Source: Adineta steineri
Lineage: Eukaryota; Rotifera; Eurotatoria; Adinetida; Adinetidae
DNA: 64,000 bases
Direction of reading: 5' to 3'
NCBI GenBank assembly: GCA_905250115.1
Contig: CAJNOI010000022.1
Span: 310,001-374,000, forward strand
Part shown: positions 23,136 to 36,384 of the stretch, piece by piece
Numbering within the stretch: the first letter of the stretch is position 1
Layout: every line of letters starts with the position of its first letter
The notes under the pieces: generated by a model
What the model saw: the letters and a program-made list of their open reading frames with translations, nothing else
What the model was told of the DNA's origin: nothing
Databases searched by the model: none
Position numbers and translations under genes: made by a program

Positions 23136-23260
23136 GGTTTGATGTCAAAATCTCGAAAGTAAAAATCTCGAATGGTAAAAATCTCGAAAATTTTGAAAAT
23201 CGACGTTGAAAGTAGCGCCATTTTTCGAGATTTTTACTTTCGAGATTTTGACATCAAACC
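23136..23260. mobile_element. 125-bp hAT-like MITE with perfect 37-bp terminal inverted repeats
   Basis: The 37-bp ends at 23136-23172 and 23224-23260 are exact reverse complements (outer bases GGTTTGATGTC). The 8-bp GTTGTCCT occurs directly on each side (23128-23135 and 23261-23268), a clean target-site duplication of hAT length. The ends contain repeats of AAAATCTCGAA. The centre is 51 bp with no ORF. Removing the element and one TSD copy restores a continuous BLTP1 remnant reading (..LILGQQIERL), so it landed in former coding sequence. Confidence 0.85.
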
Positions 23261-26200
23261 GTTGTCCTAATATTAAATGTTCTTATTCTAATCGTTTTAT
23301 TCTTTCATCATCATCATCATCACTTTCATCAATATTTTCTAAAATATTTTTTGTATTACCAGCTTGTGTATTTAATAAATTTGAATTTGATGAAGAATTA
23401 TTTTAGTTATTTAAATAATCAATTAGTTGTGTTGATGTTGTTGTACGAATGAATTGTGAAAAATGTTTACGAATAATTGAATCAAGATTTATATTAATAC
23501 CTTTCATATATCTCATTGAACATTTAAAACCCATTTTGGACTAAAAGAATTAAGTATATGTTTAACACGTGAATGTATTAAATATTATTCACTCGGTACA
23601 CAACATGTATTTAAAATAATATTTGGTGATGATAATGAACGCGCAGGTTTCTAATTTTTACTTGTTTGTTTAAAATTTTGAGCAAAACGAAAACAAAAAC
23701 CTTCAAATGAACCCGAACTTATTATTGCACCACATGAACATGCTGATATTGTTGTTTTATCAAGTGTAAAAACAAGAAAATCACTACTTTCATCAAGTGT
23801 AGGAATAGATTGTTGGGTTGTTAATCCTGATGGTGTTATATTATCTGTTGTTGATAATTTTGCTGGTGGATCATATTGTTGAAGTGGTATAGCAATACTC
23901 AAATCAACAATATGTAATTGAAACATAAGATTAAGTTCTCTATTAGGTGCAGGAGATGTTGGAATATTAACAATTGAACGTAAACGTGTTGAATTACTTA
24001 TTGGAGTTGTAAATGCACCACGTTGTTCATTACAATGTTCATATGTATTTTTATAATTTAACCAAAAAAGTATTCCTATATGTAAAAGAAATTGAATGAA
24101 AAAAACAAAACAAGAAAAACTTTTACATACCTTTATCAATAGCACCAGGTTGCCGATAGAAACTTGGTTTTGTTAAACGAATAAAATAAGCTTCTTTATC
24201 TGGATCATCCGACTAAGATAAGAATCAAGTTTTCAATATGATATGTGACTCAAAAAAAATTTTTTTGCTAAAAAAGAAAAAAATTGAAACTTACTTGTAA
24301 TGAATTTTTTAAAAGTACTTTTGTTTGAAAATAAGCAGCATCTTGAAAACTACCTGTGTGTAATAATTGTCCTAAACTAAGTTTAATATTTAAGAGTGTC
24401 TTAATTAATGGTTTATTATAGAGTAATAAAGAATTTTGTTCATCATAATTTGTTAATTTAACAAATATTGGTACTTTTTTATCGCCATTTTCAAATTTAA
24501 CTATTGTAGTTGACGGCATTTGTCCCATAACTTCAAAACCTTTCATTGATATATCTATTTTATATGTAAATAATGTTGATAGTGTTGTTTGTTGATCTTT
24601 TTTTGGTTCATCATCATCTTCATCTTCATTTTCATTTTCTGTATCTGTTGAACCAATACGCATAATAGCTACTGTTGATGATGATAAACGTGTATGTTTT
24701 GTTGTTGTTCCAAAATGAAATTCATCAAATCCAGAAGCTCTTGCAAAAATTTCATTTATTTCATGTATAATTACTTTGGAAACAAAAACTAATTGTGCAA
24801 AAAAATCAGCTGCTATAGTTAATTTAAGTACATCAATTTTTGTACGACGATTTAAATGATCTTTTGTTTTACTTTCTTGTTCTTGTTGAATAGAATAATT
24901 TCCATAACAACGTGTTTTAGGAAAATCAAGTCTTACATGATTATCTGAACTAACTGTTGAAGATTATTGATGATCATGATTGTTATTATTTAAAAAATGT
25001 AATGCATGTTCATGTATAATAGCTGTAAAACCTGATTTCATTCGACCAATATTAGCAACATCTATTTTATATTGCGCTTTTAATGTTGAAAGAAGTATTG
25101 TAAAAAATGTCGTTCTTTCGTAATGTACTGTTACATGAACTTCAAATATAGATCGTTTCGATGATGTTGATATATTTTGTTGAGTTTCTAATGAACGTGG
25201 ATTTATATTACGATTAATTGTATCTCTGCGACGTGTACCTAAACGTTTTCTTGTTATTGTTTGTTCTAATGGAACTGGTGTAGTAGGTTCTTCAATAGTA
25301 TCATTTAAACTTGTATTAATTAATTCATTATCTGTATTAGTTGTTGTTGGTATAGAAGATGTTTGTTGTGTATCATCGGGAAGAAATTCTTGAACATACG
25401 ATGTTATTAAACGACCAGCACGATTAACAAGATCATGAACTTCTTGTGGTCTTAATGGTACATCCATTGCAATTGTACCAATATTTGTTACACCACTTAA
25501 TGTTAAACTAATACCACGTGTTTGAAGTGATGTTAATGCTTGTGATTTACCAACAATTATATCAAGAACAGATATTTGTCGTGTGGATGAAGTAGTACTG
25601 GAAGATGATGGATGAACTGTTGGAATATTTGTCGATGGAAGATTATCGGTAGACGTAGAAAGAGTTTCTTTTAAAGAAAGTGATGTTGAACCAATTTGAA
25701 GAATTAATGAACCATCATATCTAAATATTAAATTTAATTAAGTATGTAATATTAACCTTCATCTTACTTCTTTGTATTTTGATTATTTGTTGTTGATTGT
25801 AAAGCTCGAAGTCTTTGTGATAAACTAACATTTCCTTGAACTTTTTTCATACAACCATCAACTTTTAAACCACCTGAAGAAGCTGCATAATGTATTTCAT
25901 CAATAATTAACCAACCAAATGATGAAAGTAACAGTGTTTCATTTGTTACATTTATTGCCATATGACGTGTTGGATGTTGTTGTTGTGATACATGTTCATT
26001 TGGTGGTTGTGAACCACTTCGTTGCTGTTTTCGTGACATTATTGATGGTTGATTTGGTTTTATTTCTAGTACAGTTCTATAATAAGAAACAAGTTTAAGT
26101 CATTTTTTCCAACATTGTCGCTCAGAACTATATGAATCAATGTTATCAAGACGAAGAATAATTGGTTCAAGTAATTTTAAAGCAAGAGTTTGTGTACCAT

Positions 26201-26869
26201 TTTCAGATGTAAGAACGGTAGAATTATTCTGTTGGTCATTTGTATTTGTATTTGTATCTGATTTTGTTATTTCATCAACACCTGTACATTCAAGTGCATT
26301 ACCAACAAATGTATAAAAATTGATAAACAAGATGTATAAATGATAAATTTACTTCTTTTTGTACACGTAGAATACGTATACCAGCTTGTACATTAATAGA
26401 ATGTAACTGAACATATTCAAGTGATTGTCTACAAACACTTTGAGTACTTAAATTAGTTACAGAAAGTATTGCTAATTCGTTTGATGTATTTTGTATTGAT
26501 TGACGAATATGTGATAAACGAAATTGAACGACTGATGATGGTGATGATTGAGATTTATTTGTTGGTTCATTTGGTAAAAATTTTACATGAAATCGTTTAG
26601 TGTGTGATGTAGCAAGAACTGTTTGACCTAATTTTTCAAATAATGGTTCAATTAATGATGAAATAGATTTATTTTTACACCAGCATATTCAGGTGTCATA
26701 TCAGTATAATAAGTTGTTTCATTATCATGATTACTATCATTTAATCGTATGTCACTTGTATTATCTTCAAAATCTAATTCATTATGACCAACACTTAAAC
26801 ATTTGTAACCATTTGTATTGTTTACATTAACTGCTGGTCCAAAACGTCGCATAACATCAACTGTACTAT

Positions 26870-27670
26870 ATTAGAAGAAACAAAACAAATAGGAAATTCA
26901 ATTCTAATACATTAATTTATTTGATTTTTATATTTTGTTAAGAAAGAAAAAGAAGCATCATAATCATGCACATGCATCTATTTCTTTTTTGTTTATTAAA
27001 TAAAACCATATATACCATATATGTCAGATATATATGTTATTCGATCATGTGAATGAATATGTGAATAAGCATCTTTAGTATTTTATTTCGTTTATAATAT
27101 CCTTTTATTTATTCATATATATCTTACCTTCTTGAACTACTACACTTATATGATCTGTGATTGATGCTATAATACACATTTACGAATTCGTGCTTATAAG
27201 AATAGTGAGATAAGACGAAAAGGTGCAAAACAACAGTTAGAATTAGGGAAAAGAAGAATACGAAGTTGGATAGAGTAAGCAACATAGATTAAAATAAACT
27301 TTGCTTAGTCTTACAGTCATTAAACTTGAACAGGAATCAGTATTTTATCTAGTGGGGAATAGGGACATGGGACATTTTGCACTACAGAAGTCTGCATTTA
27401 TCCCACCTCCCCCTAATCAACTACTATCTATTTGCAAGTCTCATTCTATAAATTACTGCAAAAAAAAAGTGCTTTTATATATCGTATTGTGTGTTTTCAT
27501 CTATCATTCACTAAGTACAAAACAAAAGCAAGAAATAAACATTTTCTAAATATTAATCCTACCGTTGGATATTTTTTCTCGCATAACTACTCATGAAAAA
27601 AGAAAATAATATTTTGATATATTGATTCACGAAAAAAAAACTAAATTAATAATTTGAATTTAAAATAAAA
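26870..27670 (-). other. Unusually long intron or insertion in the BLTP1 remnant
   Basis: About 800 bp separate two BLTP1 blocks (MRRFGPAVNVNN at 26852 and RASSFLG before a GTAAAT donor at about 27676), while most introns of this remnant are 50-170 bp. No terminal repeats or protein match are seen, so the insert is not identified. Confidence 0.35.
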
Positions 27671-30600
27671 TTTACCTAGAAAACTTGATGCACGTCGACC
27701 ATCACCTCCAGATAAATCATTGTTATCATTATTCATTTCAATCGTTGTGTCTTTATTGTTCATATTTGATCGTGCATTTTGTACTGTTGTACGTCTTCGA
27801 ATAGCTGAACCATTTGTTATTGAACTATCATATCCATCATGTTGTTTAGTTGGTATATGTGTTGGAGGACGTGGATGTGCTGTAACAAATTCATGTCCAA
27901 TTAAACGTTGAACACGATCAACCATTGTGGGTGCTCGTACAACAGCTGGTGGTTGTTCCTGATCATTACTAGTTGTTGGTAATATACTATTAATAGGTGA
28001 TGTTGTTGTTGATGATGAAGGTGGTTGAACAATAATTTTATGTGGTTGTTGTTTTATTGTTTGTGCCCATTCACGACATGATACACGTATACCTTGTTTA
28101 AGTAATTGTAAGTCAGGTATAATATTTGGTTGAAGATTCATATTCATTTGAGTATTACGATTGAATTGTTTACGAAGTTCAGTAACCAGTTGACAAACAG
28201 GATGTGAAAGAAGATATTTTGTTTTTGGAGTTAATAAATCATAGAGTTTACTTTGTGATAAAGTTGATACAGGTTTTGTTTCAACAAGAAAATAAGCTAG
28301 AACAGCATCAAGACGTTTTTCACGTTTACGAAGAAATTTTTCTACTGGTTTTTGTATACGATTAATAACACAAAACCAACCTAGAACAGTTGGTGATAAT
28401 GTTGAAAGAAAATTCCAATCATAACGTGTATATGAAAAAAGTTTTTTAGGTGCTGTAGTAGTTTGTTTTGCACTAGTAGTACTTGTACGTGGCCGTTTCG
28501 AAGAATTTGATGTTGAATGTGTATGATGTGGAGGTTCAGGAAATGATATCCAAACATGATCAATTGAACCATCAAATACACTACTTGATGATGGACTAGA
28601 TGATACTGGAACGACTGAAGAATTAGTTGTAGTAGTAGCCGGTGGAATGTTTATAGGTGAATTTATTGCCGATGGAGATGCAAGTAATGGCTAAAGGATA
28701 TAAAAAAAATAAAATGTATGACATTTTTCCGTTTTATGAATATTATTACGAAGTTCTAATATATCAAAATGTGCTGAAAAATTCAGATCAGAAATATTAT
28801 CTCGTCTGTCTAATAGGTAATGCGTGAGTGAGAAATCCAGTTATGTAATACTCTGATAATTATTTCTTTCAACTTACATCAGTTGATTGTTTTCTTTTTG
28901 ATTTATGTTTTGATGAAGCTTTTGTTGTTTGTATTTCATCAATTCGTGTCATTATTAGTAAAATATGTATACGTTGTTGTTGTTGTTTAGCTGCATTATT
29001 AATTAATTTAAAACATAGGCGTTGTAAACCAAATTCATTCATAACAAATCCGACATTTGTTTTATTATTACCAAGTGGTAAATGTGTTTGTATATCATTT
29101 GGTAAACGAAATTGTAATCGACAACGTTGTGATTGTATAGCATGTATATTAACATTTTCAATCAAAGAAAAATCATTTTCAAATCGACGAAATTGTCCTG
29201 TTATTGATTGAATTTTAAAAACACCAGCTGTTGATTGATCACGATCAGATAAAATTGTTTCCATTTGTATTTGTTTACATGAAAGTGCAAATAATGACAT
29301 TGTAACAATATCAACAGGTGTACGTAATTCAGTTAATTGAATATTATCTTCAGCTAAACCAGCTTGTAATAAACACACATTTATTTTAGGTAATTGTAAA
29401 GATATTTTGGTTGCTGATAAATCAATTAATGTTACTGAAGGATTTGATTATGTTTGTGCTTGAACATGAAGACCATCAGGAATAGATATTGGATGAATAT
29501 CATAATGTTTTCCATTTTTCAATATATGTTGTTAAATCTTCAAGCATAAGTGATGTTAAAAGAATATTAAATGCTCCGATAAATCGAAGACATACTTCTC
29601 TTTCTGTAGCGATTATATTTGATGCATTTACTGGTGATATTGTTTGAGCAATTGAAAGACGTGGCCGAGAATTTGCTGTTGTTGTTGATGATGATGTTTG
29701 TGATTGAGATTGTTGTTGTTGAGATGGTGGTTGTCGAGATAATGGAGTAGTAAATGACTGTGAAGATGGAGACATTTCAGATAAATATGAGCAACAAAAA
29801 CCTTGAGATACACAATTAAAATCAAGTATTGGACGAGAGTCAATTTGATCTTGTTGAATATTTGGTGGGAATGTAGCGATATTGGACCATGTTGAAGAAC
29901 GATAATGTGATAAATAACGTATGTATGTTGTACATAAAAGAGTCGATTTTGGTATAGGCATTTTCATTTGATTACGTAAACTTATCCATGACGAACTAGG
30001 AAGAGATGGTTGTGGTATAGTATTATATTCCATGTTTGATGAAGTTCCCTAAAAGATAGAAAAATTTCTATTACATCTCATCTTCATACAAATCATTGAA
30101 TTCTTATTATTTAAAAATTCTGAATATACTTGAAATATAATCAGTGTGAACTATTAATGATACGTTCTAGTGTAGTGATAGCTGGTTGTATTAATCCGAC
30201 CGTTAGTCATTCAACTATGTATAATACAAATCGAAGAAACCGAGATATTTCTTTTTTGAAAGGCTTACAATTGAAATCAATCAGTCTCGTTTGTTTTCTA
30301 TATGAAATAAGTTAGTTAGTATATCAAATAGTAGAAAAAATAACTGATGTCAATTTTTGTAGTTACAATTATCTCACTAAATAAAATAAATCTAATATCT
30401 CAGAACAAAAAAAACTATGATTGATTTTTCTTTTAAATGATATACATACTTTTTGAGGTAGAAATGCTCAACTATTTCTTGTTTGTTGTCTTTGTAGTAT
30501 TTCTTCTAGATCTGTTAATGAATCAATTAATGATGAACGTGATGAATTTGTTGATAGATTTTGTTTATTACCAATTGATGTTAAAAATAAATTTAAATCT

Positions 30601-32326
30601 GAATGCATGGGTGATGATAAAGTTGATGATTGTTGTTGCATCATAGTTAATGATGATATTGATGATGATTCCATATTATTATTTGTATTATTTAAAGTTG
30701 AACTTAAACTTGTTTGACTTGCACTTGTTAATGATAAATGTTCATTAGGTGTTAAATAATCATCACTTCCTGGTGTTTGCGGTGATGGTGATGAAACCAT
30801 ATTTATATTATTTAATGGTATTGATGATGATGAACGTTTATGTTCATTTCGTTCAATAACTGATTTATGTTTTAGATTTCTTAATGAGGTAGCACGTGAT
30901 AATGAATACAAATCTGTTGGTACACTACGTCGTAATAGATTATCATTTATATTTATATTTTGATGTTGTTCAGTAGATTGTTTTTGTTGACCACAAAAAT
31001 CAAATGGATAAAAAATTTCTTCTTCATCTAATTCATCATGCAATCGATTAACATGTTCATAATTAGTCCAATTATATTTATGTTCAAATATAAAATGTGA
31101 ATGTAAAACATGTAACTCCGGATGAAATAATGAACGACCAAATGATGATTGATCACTAAGACGAAATGTACTTTTAAAAAATTGTTCACCTTGTACAAGT
31201 GTATAATAATTTGTTGAACCACCAAGACATGCACATGATAATACATTAGAATTTGTTGCTAAACCAACATAAGATGGACGTTTTAAATTTGTTGATATTG
31301 TTGGAATATTTAATGTTTGTTGAGATTTAGGATTATAAAGAAAATGTAGTCGTTGAGAATGTTGATCATGTCGACGAAGAAATTCTAATTGTTCATTTAT
31401 TGTAGCAGGTGTTGGTGGATGACATTCAAATTTTGCATTAATACGTAATTCCGGAACACTTATTGAACCAGTTTCTAACCATGAACCAAGATAAAGACGT
31501 AATAATTGTCGAATTTGTATTGTACCAACTTTTAAAGTTAAACTTTCATTACATAATGATGTATGCATATTACACATACATAAACGAATAGGTGCTATCT
31601 AAAACAACAAAATTATGAATGATGAAGAAATTATATAGAATATTTCTTACTTGAACATTAACAACATTTTCAACTTCAATGAGATTAAGATCGATTGAAT
31701 CTAAACTAAATCTAAGTACATCATATTTAAGTTTTTCAATCCATTTTGCTTTATCAATATATGGTGAACGACCAAGTGTATATTCATCTTCCATTATTTG
31801 TAAATAAAAATTTTTAACAAAACCTAAGGTTTTTTCTAACTAAAAACAATAGAATGATATTATTTATTTACAAAAAAAAATATTTTTTTTGTTATTAATT
31901 TCTTACTTGAATTGTTGTTAATCGAGCTGAGATTTTACCAAGTATAATTTCCATTTGCCAAGCATATTCAAGTGTTTCACGTTCAGGTGGTAAACCTTCA
32001 TGTTAGATCATTGCATGACCACGAATACTTAAACCAGATAATTGAAGACATCCAGTAGATAAATGTTGATCTGTTTTATTTCTCTAGATGAAAAAGAAAA
32101 GATTTGTTAGAGTTCTTCAGAGATCAATAAATATTTCATTCATATTTATTGAATTAATAACATCAAGATACAAATTAGAAGTAATAGCTTAGCATGTTGA
32201 AATTTGATAATCTCACTTAAATGACTTAGTCTTTACGTAGACTATTTTAATAACTAAGTAAATTTGAAAAACATACCATGATGAGATAAACACTTGAATA
32301 TCATTGTTTGGGCTTATCTATTTGTT

Positions 32327-32421
32327 AGTAGATGAGTAATCAAGAGTTTTTGAGATCATAAGTACTTTTCTCAAATGGTCTTATTCAAAAACTCTTAAAA
32401 CGAAAGCATTACTAACTACTA
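32327..32421. repeat. Imperfect ~95-bp foldback
   Basis: AAGAGTTTTTGA (32342-32353) is a perfect complement of TCAAAAACTCTT (32385-32396), and outer AGTAGATGAGTAAT pairs imperfectly with ATTACTAACTACT (32408-32420). It lies between BLTP1 exon remnants. MITE-like but without a clear target duplication. Confidence 0.35.
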
Positions 32422-35400
32422 GTCAATAGAGCTATTTAGTTTTCTGACATATATTAATAAATAAGCTGATTTGATCGGTTCAGTTGAAAGTTACATTTCT
32501 ACTTTGTAGCATGCAGTGAATGTTTAGAATTCCAACCAATTTTTAAATATACTTACAATATGCGGATCTTCGACATAAACATAAACTGGTAGAAAAAATA
32601 TTTGTAATCTTGTTTCATCAAGATCAGTTGTCATTTCAAAGCAAAGTCGTTCACAAAAAGCTATTAGACATGGTTCATTATCCGTATGCTACAATACAAG
32701 ATTTTATTAAAAGAACCAAATAATTATTTTCATTTACGATTTTTATTTTAGATGAAACGGAATGTTTAGATGAATCTAATGGAAAATAAATAAATGAAGA
32801 TATCTTCATAAAATAAGTTGAATTATTAAATACATTAATAATTTCTTTTGGATGGATGTCCAGACTTTTACAAATGCAAAAATTTTCTAATTGACCATTA
32901 ACAAATTAAAAAATAAAAATCTGTACCTTATATTCTATTAGATTTGTTAAATTGAAGATTCATGTTAAATATTAATGTATTTTGTTGAACATTAAAATGT
33001 CTGTTAATAATACTTGAACTTGTTTTTTTAAAGATCATGTAATAATAAATGTTGAATTTAATAATAAATTAAAATTCATTTCAATTAATTGAATTATTAA
33101 ATAAAGAAATTAAGCGTTTTCATCTTGCGTTACATAATTATTGTAAAAATCAATTTGAGAATGATAAAGTTCTTAACCAATTTGTTGTCTTTAAAAACCC
33201 AACCGAATTTTTCATAAACATTTGTATCTTATTGTAAATCTTATTTTTTAGAAATACGTTTTGATGATTTGATGTTCCATTCCAATTTGTTCTTCTTGTT
33301 GAGTTTTATCAATTTTTAGAATTTAATAAAAAAAAATTTCATTAAAAATTTGACCAATAAAATGCATAATTATTAATTCCACTGGAATCATTTTGTGGAT
33401 GTAAAGAACAATTAATTAATGTTACAAATGATAAGTATTCTACTAAAATTCTTTTATTAATTAATTCATTTTTATCCTTTTGTAAATAAAACGACTCGCT
33501 GAAAAGTTATCTAATGTAATTCGATGTTGTTTAATAGATGAAGGATTTATGTTGTCACTTGAATCTGTATTCATTTGTAATTTTACCAGATCAATTAGAA
33601 TAAGTATTTGTGGAGCATTTAATGTAAAATTCGTTTTATATTTAATTGAATGTTCATCATATTTTTATAAAATCGACGAAAGAAAACTTGATTCATTACA
33701 AGAAGTATCTTTATCTTTTTGTTGTTGTTGGTTTGTTTGAAATGAATTAGTTAATGATGACAATATAAGTTGAAGATATTTATAAAGAAAAAGAAAATTT
33801 GATTTTTGAATTCGACGCCTAATAAATAAATATTGTTCTTCGGTTTTCCTTTCATAATTAAATGAAGATAAATCAAATGTAATTAAATCATCTGCTTTAT
33901 TTTCTTTTAAACTAATATATTGATAACAAGGTTTTCTACTAAGATCAATAACATCTTGAGGGTGTGTAGGTGAATAGGATAGATATGGCAAACCTTAGTA
34001 TTGAACCATTTGATTCAATATCATAAGTTTGTATATTTGGTGATGCTTGAATTATTTCAAATAAAATATGTAAAAACTCTTTTGAATAATATATTAAATC
34101 TAACAATGCACATAACAAAATAATATGAATCTAAAATAAATAACTTAATATAAAATTGAATTTAAGTTGTGTTATTTGATGTCGAGATTTGTTTTAATTT
34201 GAATTTGTTTTTCTTCTTGAAGGATTTGTTGAACAGGTATCATTTTTTCAATTGTTTCATATTGTTCTTTTGTATTTGTTTTTTTTATCTTTTGATTTTG
34301 ATTTCTATTAGTTTTAAAAAATAATATAGAAGAAAATAAAACAAAAAAAGAACAAACTTGATTTTGTTTTTGTTATTTTTGATCAAATGTTTGTGGATAT
34401 AGAATTGTTTTCATTAATTTTAACCAACCAAATAAATGTGTAAGAGATATTCAACATTTAATCGGTAAAATATTTCCATTTGCTTTCCTTCTTAAAATAA
34501 ATAATAAATAACTATCTCTCATTTTCTTTCTCACACTAGATACAAGGATCTCGTAATGTTCCGAATCATCTGGATCTATGCTCCATTTCATAAACATACA
34601 TGGGAAGAAATTTTCTTGATTATTTTGAATATTATTATCTTACGTCTAAGTATTAAACAGGATAAATGTGGTTTTTTTTACTTTTTCTTCAAACTTAACT
34701 ACAGGACTCCAGTCATATTAGAATCATCATTTTCACAATCACCATTTTAACAATCACATACATTGATCACGATACGCTTTTATTTTATTATAAAATACGA
34801 AAAAAGTAAATGCATATTCTCTTATTGCTTCATTAATTTTAGATGCAATGACCGTGTCGTATTATATAATAAATGGATATATCTTTTCAATGCATTCACC
34901 ATTTTAGTAATCGCATGCGTTGATCACGATAAGCTAAGACTAAGATAACTTCAAATGAGTTGAAACTGTAAACTTACATGTCTTGCTCATCTTTTGTACA
35001 TTAGAATAGAAAATATGTAATATGAAGAGTTTCTTATAATTGCAATTTCTTTTCGGTATTATTTAACTATATAGAAGAAAGTCATTTGAACTTATTTATT
35101 TCTATATTGTATGCTCTTCGCACTGTGCTTTTTTTGTTAATCTTCTATTTTTTACTTATTATATTCTTTTTATTAATTCAATTCTTATCTTAATAAAATC
35201 ATAGTCAAATTTAACAGACTAATTCGTTTTTGATTTATAACACTTTAAATTTTCGTTAAAGTGTTAGTTGAAATCATTATGGTTCACTGTATTTATAACT
35301 TTTGTTTACTCTTAATCTAAGAAACTGTAAATCTTTTTCAAAATGGTGATACTTTTAAAATAGTAGTCACCTTGAGACTAACTGAGAAATAAAAGTCTAC

Positions 35401-35838
35401 ATATACGTCAAATACTTCACACCATAAAGTCAATATTTATCAATTCCAGTTGAACCATTATATTTTCATGTGTACTTATGTGAGATATTAGTATATGAGT
35501 GTTCACATATCGTTTCAGAATAGTTTAATAATTATATCTGTATAGATTTTTGATTTACAAGATGATAATTACTCTATTTTTGAATTGTCGTTATATCAGC
35601 ATTCTAACATTATTAAGATATTTAGGAATGTATCACTACAGTCTGATAACGTTTCTTCAGTATCTACAACTGGTAGACAAAAAAAACAAAGATAAGCAAT
35701 TTAAATTAAACTTCGTGTTTTAATTTTGAATATAGTATATATATGAAGCGGCTGACGAAATACTACTACTATCAAATTGTTACTAATCTCAGAAAGGTAT
35801 GAATCATAACAATAGTCTAATTCAGATACATACCTTAT

Positions 35839-35904
35839 TGTGTGGGTGGGTGTGAGTATGAATTGAGATAAAAGACATCCTTACCAATATCCACACTCAC
35901 ACTC
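35839..35904. repeat. GT/CA palindromic element, copy B
   Basis: GT arm TGTGTGGGTGGGTGTGAG, AT-rich spacer, CA arm CCACACTCACACTC. Its reverse complement aligns with copy F through the spacer (AAGGAT..T..TTTT..TCTC..AT..CA), mismatches being mostly transitions, which supports common descent rather than chance GT-richness. Confidence 0.65.
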
Positions 35905-36278
35905 GTTGATGTTAACATATATAGTTTAATTAATGCAGAAATAAAAACTATATCAATAACAATAATTAAGCAACGTGTAATATATGCAAAATTATCCACT
36001 AACAAGTTCCCATTTGATATAATATTGTACCAAGTATAATATCTAAAGAAGATGTACATAATTAAAAGACTAAGTGTTTACACAAATTTAACAGGGTCCC
36101 ATTTAAATGATCAGTCGTTTTCTTATAGAATGATCACTATTTTTTGACCAGTAAATATATGAGTTTTGGTCAGTAGATGATGTTTTTTTTGATCAATAAT
36201 TTGTCTATTTATATTAGTGAAAATATTACAATTATAAGTAAAGAAATTTACTTATTAAATAATGCTTTTTTAGCTTTT

Positions 36279-36342
36279 GAGGGTGCGTGTGGCTGTGGCG
36301 AAAATGTGGGTGGATGATATTTATCGTACACACTCACCGACA
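36279..36342. repeat. GT/CA palindromic element, copy C
   Basis: GT arm GAGGGTGCGTGTGGCTGTGG with GTGGGTGGATG following; CA arm GTACACACTCACC at about 36326-36338. It immediately precedes the ~360-bp tandem array. Confidence 0.5.
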
Positions 36343-36384
36343 TAGATGGAGACAAGTGCAGTTGTTCAGATCCCCAAGCTCCCT

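Larger units (their letters stand above)
22930..34400 (-). pseudogene. BLTP1: BLTP1 (KIAA1109/tweek) bridge-like lipid-transfer protein, internal fragment, disrupted
   Basis: Exons read from about 32.7 kb down to 22.93 kb and match the middle of BLTP1, the giant rod protein that moves lipids at ER contact sites. Landmarks in order: LQLSGLSIRGHAM, the LEYAWQMEIILGKIS block, FLRRHDQHSQRLHFLYN, CACLGGSTNYYT, INVCLLQAGLAE, SFEGFCFRF and GWVLNVQ, then a LARYE*LENELL coiled segment. Substitution stops include TAA at 32003-32005, TGA at 30468-30470, TAA at 24964-24966 and TAG at 23651-23653 (where the family has Trp). Single-base frameshifts lie near 29514, 26670 and 23522. The N-terminal quarter (32.7-34.4 kb) is heavily decayed and assigned with less certainty. 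The C-terminal half of the family is missing. Long stretches stay readable, so inactivation looks recent. Confidence 0.75.
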
